NCBI GenBank assembly: GCA_938017915.1
Contig: CALIKW010000055.1
Coordinates: forward strand, 1-8,752
Length of the DNA stretch: 8,752 bases
Origin: an uncultured archaeon
GTDB lineage: Archaea; Aenigmatarchaeota; Aenigmatarchaeia; CG10238-14; SCSR01
Direction of reading: 5' to 3'
Under the pieces are notes generated by a model, which worked only from the letters and a program-made list of their open reading frames with translations, searched no databases and was not told the origin of the DNA. Every line of letters begins with the position of its first letter. The stretch's first letter is position 1. Shown here one piece after another: positions 1 through 4,780 of this stretch. The translations under genes were made by a program, and so were the position numbers.

Positions 1-554
1 ATTGAAGATAAGTTAAAATCTCCCTTAAATCCTCTTTTTAAACCAAGCTCCTTAAGCTTTTTTTCATCAATTTTCCACCTATCTTTTTCTTTAAAACAAT
101 AACTAACAGAGGGAATTGTGTGCAAAACAGGAATGGAATAAATTTCATATTCTTTACTCTCATCTATCAAACTAACTTCATCCCCTTCTAAAGGAGTATT
201 TATTGCTTTAATCGGAAACCTGCATCCAAAATACCCAAGCTTTAAAATGTTTGGAACAAACTTTTCTGCTTCTGGACCAAAAATTTTTAGTTCTTTTTTT
301 CTTTTTTCTAGGTTCATGGTTTGAATTAAAGGAATTAGACCAGCAAAATGGTCAGCATGCCAATGCGTGATAAAAATTTTATCAATTTTCATAAAGCTTA
401 TGTTAGCTTTCATGAGTTGTAACTGAGTTCCTTCACCACAATCAAAAAGCAAAGTATCCTTTTCTTCTCCAAAATATTCTATAGTAATTGAGGGATGATT
501 TCTTTCTTTACTTGGAATCCCTGATACAGTGCCTAAAAAAGTTACGATTATCAT
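1..554 (-). CDS. rnz: Ribonuclease Z (tRNA 3' endonuclease), C-terminus cut by window edge
   Basis: Metallo-beta-lactamase fold endonuclease that removes the 3' trailer from tRNA precursors, leaving an end to which CCA can be added. The 184 visible codons contain the family landmarks in order: an N-terminal strand ending LGT; a PSKERN loop (residues 14-19) matching the PxKxRN loop of tRNase Z; DCGEGTQ (38-44); the zinc motif HxHxDH as H64, H66, D68, H69; and a later histidine in IPVLH. The ATG at 554 puts the first strand directly at the start, as is usual, and lies 20 bases after the cca stop on the same strand. No Shine-Dalgarno sequence is visible, so translation may depend on the upstream gene. 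The segment near the window edge (LGLKRGFKGDF) departs from the LGxPxGPL-type stretch I expect there. The last zinc ligands lie outside the window. Another RNA-processing MBL enzyme is possible but less likely. Confidence 0.86.
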   Translation of the reverse strand, partial: MIIVTFLGTVSGIPSKERNHPSITIEYFGEEKDTLLFDCGEGTQLQLMKANISFMKIDKIFITHWHADHFAGLIPLIQTMNLEKRKKELKIFGPEAEKFVPNILKLGYFGCRFPIKAINTPLEGDEVSLIDESKEYEIYSIPVLHTIPSVSYCFKEKDRWKIDEKKLKELGLKRGFKGDFNLSS

Positions 555-574
555 AATTAAATTTGAGAAAAAAA

Positions 575-1999
575 TTAGATTAAGCTTTCCTTTTCAAAGT
601 ACTTTCTTAAAAATATCCCAAAATTTTTATCTTCCTTAACAATTTCCATTATTTTTTCATTTTCACAGATTATTTCAAAATTTTTAGATATTTCTTCTGC
701 CACATAATTCGGAATTCCTTTAGCTTTTAAAATTTTTACATCTTTATTTAAACTATCAAAAAGCTTTTCTCTTGCAGTTAAAAACTTCCTTTTGACTTCA
801 AAGCACCACTTGTTGTTTTCTATAAAAGGCCCGACCAAAGCTTCTCCCTTATACTTCTTCAAAAACCTTTCTGAATCATCTAAATCAAAAATTTTTGGCC
901 CAACTCTTTTTTGAACAAAGGGTAGTTTTGAAACTTCCATCTCGAATAAAATTATTGCGTTCTCTTTTTCATCAGTATATACATCTTTTCTCAAAACCAC
1001 AAATTCATTTTCTCTTAAAATTTTTTCCATTCTTTCAGCAGTCCTTCTCAACTGAGGCCACAAAATATCTGGCACAACTTTGGGTGCTTTGAATTTAAGC
1101 AAAATTATTTCAGTCCTTCTCTTAATTTGATTTAATATGAGCTCACTCTCTTCTATCGGCTTAATTTCCCTTGGAAAGAAAAGCTTTCCGTTTGGGTTTA
1201 ATAAGAATTCCTTTGCAATTTTTTTGAAAATATAAAAGTTTTCTGAAGAAAGTGCTGCAGCAACATTTCTTTCTTTATCAACTGGATCTATAACTATTAA
1301 AGGCTCTTCCTTAAACTTTTTTCTCAACTTTGGATATTCGCTAACTTTGTAAAATCCCTCTAAGTCAATTATTTCTCCTGGCTTCCAGTTAACACAATTT
1401 TTAAGTAGTTCAATAAACCTCTTATAGTAAATTATTAAAAGTTCGCACAAATAGCCTGAAAAGCCTTGGGTTTTTGCATCAGCTCCATATATCCCATTAG
1501 CTTTTAAAAACTGCTTTAAAAGCCTTACTTCATCACTCATAAAACTACTTAAATTTTTTTCAACATACTTTACGTGAAACGGTGTTCTGTCTACTGCAGA
1601 CTTAATTTTTTCTGGACTTTTTACTTCATAGCACGGCACAATATCTACTCTTATCCCCTCAACTTCACCAGAAACATAAGGATGTTGGGCATACTCTATT
1701 TTATACTTTCCTTTAACCCTTTCCATAACTTCTTTTCCAATCATCAATCCAAATTCTTCAAGCTTTTTTTCTGGAAGGTTTGGAGGTAGAAGAATGAAAA
1801 CATCAAATTCCATCTTATCAGCAAGCCACGTATCTCTTGTAATACTTCCAGCTAACATAGCTTTTCCGCCAATTTTTCTTGCTTCTTTTCTTGCTATCTC
1901 TAAAACTTTATTGGCTATTTTATTCAGCTTTTCTTTTTCTTGTGGTTTTGGCTTAATGTAAGCTAAAACCTCCTTAAAAACCTTTTCATATTCTTCCAT
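575..1999 (-). CDS. cca: CCA-adding enzyme (archaeal class I tRNA nucleotidyltransferase)
   Basis: Adds or repairs the CCA terminus of tRNA using CTP and ATP without a nucleic-acid template. The 474 residues are slightly longer than the usual 430-460. The nucleotidyltransferase signature starts at G51-S52 (GSITRDTW). Two catalytic acidic residues are in EFDVF (E64, D66) and a third is in VDIVP (D119). The conserved VDRTPFHVKYV follows at 137-147, then IDPVDKERNVAAA at 237-249 in the central domain. The rest, to about 474, matches the body and tail regions that hold the acceptor arm. The ATG at 1999 has a weak AAGGT ribosome binding site about 7 bases upstream and no earlier in-frame start before the elp3 stop 40 bases away. 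It sits between elp3 and rnz in one orientation. RNase Z makes its substrate, so this pair encodes consecutive steps of tRNA 3' maturation. Confidence 0.95.
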   Translation of the reverse strand: MEEYEKVFKEVLAYIKPKPQEKEKLNKIANKVLEIARKEARKIGGKAMLAGSITRDTWLADKMEFDVFILLPPNLPEKKLEEFGLMIGKEVMERVKGKYKIEYAQHPYVSGEVEGIRVDIVPCYEVKSPEKIKSAVDRTPFHVKYVEKNLSSFMSDEVRLLKQFLKANGIYGADAKTQGFSGYLCELLIIYYKRFIELLKNCVNWKPGEIIDLEGFYKVSEYPKLRKKFKEEPLIVIDPVDKERNVAAALSSENFYIFKKIAKEFLLNPNGKLFFPREIKPIEESELILNQIKRRTEIILLKFKAPKVVPDILWPQLRRTAERMEKILRENEFVVLRKDVYTDEKENAIILFEMEVSKLPFVQKRVGPKIFDLDDSERFLKKYKGEALVGPFIENNKWCFEVKRKFLTAREKLFDSLNKDVKILKAKGIPNYVAEEISKNFEIICENEKIMEIVKEDKNFGIFLRKYFEKESLI

Positions 2000-2030
2000 C
2001 TTTTAACCTTATTTGATATTTAAAAATCAG

Positions 2031-2038
2031 AATATAAA
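2031..2038 (-). promoter_or_regulatory. Possible TATA box for cca
   Basis: The minus strand reads TTTATATT in the 40-base elp3-cca gap. Its centre is about 35 bases before the cca ATG, which predicts a start of transcription near 2008 and a leader of roughly 9 bases. This could give cca-rnz a promoter of their own besides read-through from elp3. The region is very AT-rich, so chance is a real alternative. Confidence 0.35.
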
Positions 2039-2039
2039 T

Positions 2040-3611
2040 TTAGTCCAAAATTTTTGAAACATATGGTCCATCGTAAAAATAGCCTTGCTTTAAAAAATAT
2101 TGTTTTACACCAACTCCAGCTATTACAACAATTTTTTTCTTATCAAACTCTTCCTTTGCTATTCTTTCAGCCTCTGCTAGCAATCTTTTTCCATATCCTT
2201 TATGTTGCCATCCTTCCCCTTTTTCTCCAACAGCTAAAGTTCTTCCGTAAGTATGCATTTCCCTAACGATTGCAGAAGGCTTTTCATTTATCTCTTTTCT
2301 GTGAGCTTTTTCTGATGGTATTCTTAACCTTAAAAATGAAATTAAAATATTTTGCTTTACATCCTCAAAAGAAAGGAATATTTCTTTTCCGTTAGAAGCT
2401 TCATATTCTCTTCTCACAAGCCTTATGTTTTCCTCTTTTGGTTTTAAACCAAATTTTTTCTCCATATGTCCAACTTCTCTACACCTTGTGCACTTACATC
2501 TTTCTCCAGTTTTTATTAATTCTTTAAAAAGAATTTCCCTTAAATTTCCAATCTTGGGCCCGGCATAAACTTCATTCAAAGAATAATCCCTTAAAATCCT
2601 CCTTATCCTCATAAAAGGTGGAATTTTTCTTTTAACTTCAACCAAAAGCTTAATGGTTTCCTCTTCGCTCATAGGTTTATATTCTCCATTCTTCCACATC
2701 TCATACAACTTAGTACCTTTTAAAACCATAGTAGGATATATTTTTAATTCGTCTGGAATAAAGCTAGGATTTGTAAAAACATTTTCAAACATTTCCAAGT
2801 CTTTTTCAAAAGAAGAGCCTGGTAATCCTGGCATTAAATGTAGAACAACTTTAAACCCAGAATCTTTTGATATCCTTATAGCATCTTCTATATCATTAAC
2901 AGAATGTCCTCTGTTAGCAATTTTAAGCACATCCTCAAAGATTGATTGAGCTCCGATTTCAATTCTTGTTATACCCATTCCAAGCATTTTATCAATATGT
3001 TTTTCTTTACAAAAATCAGGCCTTGTTTCTACGCTTAATCCAACGCATCTGTTTCCTGCACTTTCGTTTAACTTTTTTGCGTCTTCAAGATTTTTGCTTT
3101 CTTTTTCGTTCAAAGCATCAAAAATCCTTTTAATAAACCATTCCTGATACTCTTCCTCAAAACCTGTAAAAGTACCTCCAACCACTATTACTTCAAACTT
3201 ATTTCCGCTTTTACTTAAATGCCCCATAGCTTTATAATGTTCTATTCTATTCTTTGTTTGAAGAAACGGATCATAATTGTTAAGCAATGCTCTTCTTATA
3301 ACAGGTTCTGTACCTATATAGCTCTTAGAGGCATTTTCAGAAGTTGGGCAATATATGCATTTCCCCCAAACACATTCTTTTGGCTTTACTGCTACAGTAA
3401 TAATTAAAACACCAGAAATTGACCTAACAGGTCTTTTTAAAAGTATTTCTTTAAAAGTTTTCCTTTCATCTTCGCTACAATACCTTAATATTTCAACCTT
3501 TTTTGGAATTCTTTTAAGGTTGTATTTTTTGCTAATTTCTTTAATTTTTTTATTTGCATTTTTTGAATCTTTTTTAAGAGCTTCTATTATTTCTCTTATC
3601 GCCTTTTCCAT
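2040..3611 (-). CDS. elp3: Elp3-type tRNA uridine(34) acetyltransferase (radical SAM plus GNAT)
   Basis: Elp3 uses a radical SAM domain and acetyl-CoA to place a carboxymethyl-type group on C5 of wobble uridine in tRNA; archaeal Elp3 acts without the other Elongator subunits. The 523 residues begin with a lysine-rich tRNA-binding segment (about 1-60). The 4Fe-4S cysteines C80, C85 and C88 follow in the Elp3-type CxxxxCxxC spacing, with YIGTEPVIRRALL just after. The barrel continues through VGGTFTG (144-150), GLSVETRPDF (191-200) and IEIGAQSI (217-224). A CKCTRC cluster (372-377) is the likely zinc linker. The C-terminal GNAT domain (about 395-523) has the acetyl-CoA loop QHKGYGKRL (469-477) and ends in GYFYDGPYV. 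The ATG at 3611 is preceded by AGGTGAT. It is the first gene of the elp3-cca-rnz run and is divergent from a small plus-strand gene. The identification is secure. Confidence 0.96.
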   Translation of the reverse strand: MEKAIREIIEALKKDSKNANKKIKEISKKYNLKRIPKKVEILRYCSEDERKTFKEILLKRPVRSISGVLIITVAVKPKECVWGKCIYCPTSENASKSYIGTEPVIRRALLNNYDPFLQTKNRIEHYKAMGHLSKSGNKFEVIVVGGTFTGFEEEYQEWFIKRIFDALNEKESKNLEDAKKLNESAGNRCVGLSVETRPDFCKEKHIDKMLGMGITRIEIGAQSIFEDVLKIANRGHSVNDIEDAIRISKDSGFKVVLHLMPGLPGSSFEKDLEMFENVFTNPSFIPDELKIYPTMVLKGTKLYEMWKNGEYKPMSEEETIKLLVEVKRKIPPFMRIRRILRDYSLNEVYAGPKIGNLREILFKELIKTGERCKCTRCREVGHMEKKFGLKPKEENIRLVRREYEASNGKEIFLSFEDVKQNILISFLRLRIPSEKAHRKEINEKPSAIVREMHTYGRTLAVGEKGEGWQHKGYGKRLLAEAERIAKEEFDKKKIVVIAGVGVKQYFLKQGYFYDGPYVSKILD

Positions 3612-3614
3612 AAA

Positions 3615-3621
3615 ATCACCT
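3615..3621 (-). promoter_or_regulatory. Ribosome binding site of elp3
   Basis: The minus strand reads AGGTGAT, a full match to the 3' end of archaeal 16S rRNA, three bases before the ATG. It supports the chosen elp3 start and shows that elp3 is read from a leadered message, unlike several other genes in the window. Confidence 0.7.
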
Positions 3622-3686
3622 TTTTTAAAAAGAATTTTTAATATTAACTTTACTTATTTTTAATTCACTACTTTAGAATAGTAAAA

Positions 3687-3694
3687 TTTATATA
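3687..3694 (+). promoter_or_regulatory. TATA box of the small plus-strand gene
   Basis: TTTATATA is a near-ideal archaeal TATA box, with a purine-rich stretch just before it that could serve as a BRE. Its centre lies about 27 bases before the ATG at 3717, the usual distance from TATA box to transcription start, so the message should begin at or next to that ATG. An inverted repeat, TAGTAA (3679-3684) and TTACTA (3702-3707), flanks the box and could be an operator. On the minus strand the same box reads TATATAAA and might also serve elp3, with a leader of about 50 bases. Confidence 0.6.
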
Positions 3695-3716
3695 TCACCA
3701 CTTACTAATGATAAAT

Positions 3717-3866
3717 ATGAAAGAAAAAGAATTAGAAGCACAAATGTTTGAAGAGCAGCTTTTCCGAGCAAAGCAAGCTTTATTTAAAGCAAGAAGTGTG
3801 AGGGAAGTAAAGTTTTTGCAGAATAAGATAAATTATTTAATGAAAAAGCTTAAGAAAAAAAGCTAA
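3717..3866 (+). CDS. Small charged helical protein of unknown function
   Basis: A 49-residue reading frame (MKEKELEAQMFEEQ at its start, ending LKKKS) that I do not recognise. It is rich in Lys, Glu, Gln, Leu and Phe, has no Pro or Gly, no Cys and no membrane segment. It is probably one long amphipathic helix or a short coiled coil with a basic tail (KKLKKKS). An in-frame ATG at 3708 would add three residues (MIN), but the TATA box at 3687-3694 places the transcription start almost exactly on the ATG at 3717, implying a leaderless message. There is no Shine-Dalgarno sequence. The stop overlaps by 4 bases the stop of the convergent methyltransferase gene. In favour of a real gene are the good promoter, the protein-like composition and the exact tail-to-tail fit. 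Against it is the short length. A nucleic-acid or ribosome-associated role is conceivable, but nothing in the sequence shows it. Confidence 0.6.
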   Translation: MKEKELEAQMFEEQLFRAKQALFKARSVREVKFLQNKINYLMKKLKKKS

Positions 3867-4540
3867 GCCTCACAAATACAAACAAAGTTCCCATTATCAC
3901 AGTAAAATTTTTTGATTTTAAACCCAGAACTAATTAATTCTTCCTCTATTTCCTTTTTACTATATAAATGATAAAACCTTTTGTAAGTTTTGCCATGATA
4001 AGTCCATTTTTTATAAGTATCACCAAATTCAAACTTTTTTTCAAAAATGTTTGAGAAGAAATCAATTAAAAATCGTGGAAAATATCTTCTCCAAACAGTT
4101 ATCAAAATTTTTCCATTTTCTTTCAAAATCTTTTTAACTTCTTTTAAAACTTCTACTCTAAATTTTTTTGTTGGCAAATGGTGCAAAACTCTAGTAAAAA
4201 TTATGTAGTCAAACGTTTTTTCTTTAAAAGGTAAATTTAAAACATCTGCAACTAGTAAATAAGCATTTAACCCTCTTTTTTTGAGGAATTTTTTTGCCTC
4301 CCTTATCATTCCCTTTGAAAAGTCAAAGCCTATGCATTTAAAATCCTTTTCTAAAAAAGGGATTAAATTCCTGCAGTTGCTGCATCCAATATCCAAAATC
4401 AAGCCCTGCTTTTTAACAGAATTTGAAAAATCTATAACTTCTGGAAGCGGTTTTGCTCTTAAATGAGACCAAGAATCTGCTATAGTTTCGTAAACTTCCC
4501 TTAGTCTTAACCTTTCCTTCAAAATTTCCTCTACTTCCAT
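3863..4540 (-). CDS. Trm9/ALKBH8-like SAM-dependent tRNA wobble-uridine methyltransferase (probable)
   Basis: A class I methyltransferase of 225 residues whose motifs fit the Trm9/ALKBH8 family, which methylates the carboxymethyl group of cm5U34 in tRNA. YETIADSWSHLRAKPLPEV (17-35) matches the family opening YxxIAxxFSxTRxKPWPxV. Motif I is LDIGCSNCRN (49-58), the acidic ribose-binding residue is D73 in GFDFS, and D99 in VADVLNLPF lies by the adenine. RVLHHLPT (117-124) matches the IAVIHHLxT stretch. TVWRR (148-152) and RFYHLYSKKEIEEEL (188-202) match the family's VWA and RYYHxF regions. Motif I has GCSNC where GCGNG is usual. Yeast Trm9 needs the partner Trm112, which is not in this window. 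The ATG at 4540 is 26 bases after the tRNA-Gln 3' end, with no ribosome binding site. Elp3 upstream in the pathway is encoded nearby, which supports the role. A methyltransferase with another tRNA substrate is the main alternative. Confidence 0.75.
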   Translation of the reverse strand: MEVEEILKERLRLREVYETIADSWSHLRAKPLPEVIDFSNSVKKQGLILDIGCSNCRNLIPFLEKDFKCIGFDFSKGMIREAKKFLKKRGLNAYLLVADVLNLPFKEKTFDYIIFTRVLHHLPTKKFRVEVLKEVKKILKENGKILITVWRRYFPRFLIDFFSNIFEKKFEFGDTYKKWTYHGKTYKRFYHLYSKKEIEEELISSGFKIKKFYCDNGNFVCICEA

Positions 4541-4560
4541 AATTTAAATTAAGTTTTTAA

Positions 4561-4568
4561 TTTTAATA
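4561..4568 (-). promoter_or_regulatory. Possible TATA box for the Trm9-like gene, abutting the tRNA 3' end
   Basis: The minus strand reads TATTAAAA, beginning at the last acceptor-stem base of tRNA-Gln. Its centre is about 25 bases before the methyltransferase ATG, which would give a leaderless message starting at that codon. The alternative is a joint tRNA-mRNA transcript cut by RNase Z. The AT-rich setting keeps confidence low. Confidence 0.35.
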
Positions 4569-4652
4569 GCCCCGCCCGGATTCGAACCGGGGTCACAAGC
4601 TTTCTTTCTTTTGACCAGAGGCTTGTATGCTTGGCCGCTACACCACGGGGCT
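4567..4652 (-). tRNA. tRNA-Gln (anticodon CUG) with a 13-nt intron
   Basis: On the minus strand the acceptor arm AGCCCCG pairs fully with CGGGGCU, followed by discriminator A73. U8 and G9 precede a D stem GUGU/GCAU (two G-U pairs), and the D loop has A14, G15, G18, G19 and A21. The anticodon stem is CAAGC/GCUUG. The T arm is CCCGG, loop UUCGAAU, CCGGG, and the variable loop has 4 bases. The gap between the anticodon strands is 20 bases rather than 7. Removing 13 bases after position 37 gives the loop CUCUGGA with anticodon CUG at 4616-4618, decoding CAG. CCA is not encoded, so the product needs the CCA enzyme. The first pair, A1-U72, is the one archaeal GatDE reads when converting Glu-tRNA(Gln) to Gln-tRNA(Gln). 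The gene is divergent from thrS and 26 bases upstream of the Trm9-like gene. Confidence 0.95.
4602..4614 (-). other. tRNA-Gln intron, canonical position 37/38
   Basis: The 13 extra bases UCAAAAGAAAGAA lie between G37 and A38, the commonest site of archaeal tRNA introns. They are almost all purine after the first two bases. The bulge-helix-bulge needed for splicing can only be drawn weakly: U33-C34-U35 can pair with an AGA in the intron, three pairs instead of the standard four. This points to a relaxed motif, of the kind cut by the broader-specificity archaeal splicing endonucleases. The exact junction could shift by a base because A flanks it. Confidence 0.8.
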
Positions 4653-4660
4653 TCGAAATA

Positions 4661-4668
4661 AATTTAAA
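4661..4668 (+). promoter_or_regulatory. Possible TATA box for thrS
   Basis: AATTTAAA is centred about 26 bases before position 4690. It would give a thrS leader of about 90 bases that contains the hairpin at 4700-4720 and the ribosome binding site. An AT run at 4733-4751 is a competing candidate that would give a much shorter leader. Confidence 0.3.
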
Positions 4669-4680
4669 CTCCAACTACTT

Positions 4681-4690
4681 ATTAATTTTA
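4681..4690 (-). promoter_or_regulatory. Possible TATA box for tRNA-Gln
   Basis: The minus strand reads TAAAATTAAT, centred about 33 bases before the tRNA 5' end. Transcription would then start some 5 to 8 bases upstream of the tRNA. The other AT block at 4661-4668 is too close, because it would start transcription inside the tRNA. Confidence 0.3.
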
Positions 4691-4699
4691 TGAAGATCA

Positions 4700-4720
4700 T
4701 GGGTGGATGGGAAACACTCA
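4700..4720 (+). other. Short hairpin in the thrS upstream region
   Basis: TGGGTG (4700-4705) can pair with CACTCA (4715-4720), six pairs including one G-U, around a 9-base loop GATGGGAAA. It is a GC-richer island in an otherwise very AT-rich gap. It lies within a 12-codon frame, ATG at 4690 to TAA at 4725, with one Thr codon. It may be a structured leader element of thrS, but the stem is short and could be chance. Confidence 0.3.
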
Positions 4721-4768
4721 GCTAATTCTATTGTTTTTAATTTAATTTTATTCAGCTTAATTATTAAA

Positions 4769-4776
4769 GGGGAGGT
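4769..4776 (+). promoter_or_regulatory. Strong ribosome binding site of thrS
   Basis: GGGGAGGT sits four bases before the ATG at 4781 and is the strongest Shine-Dalgarno sequence in the window. It fixes the thrS start and shows the message has a leader. Confidence 0.85.
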
Positions 4777-4780
4777 ATAA

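Noticed and set aside
2653..3663. Plus-strand open frames antisense to elp3 (2653-2949, 2942-3133, 3355-3663)
   Set aside because: They are shadows of a well-conserved gene, Phe/Ser/Ile-rich as expected from reading AT-rich coding DNA backwards, with no promoter or ribosome binding site.
3708..3716. Upstream ATG as start of the small plus-strand gene
   Set aside because: It is only about 18 bases from the TATA box centre, so a transcript would normally begin after it. The ATG at 3717 fits the promoter better, though the upstream one cannot be fully excluded.
4690..4730. C/D box small RNA in the thrS-tRNA gap
   Set aside because: AUGAAGA resembles a C box, but no CUGA follows at a proper distance. 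On the other strand CUGA and AUGAU occur without the outer boxes.
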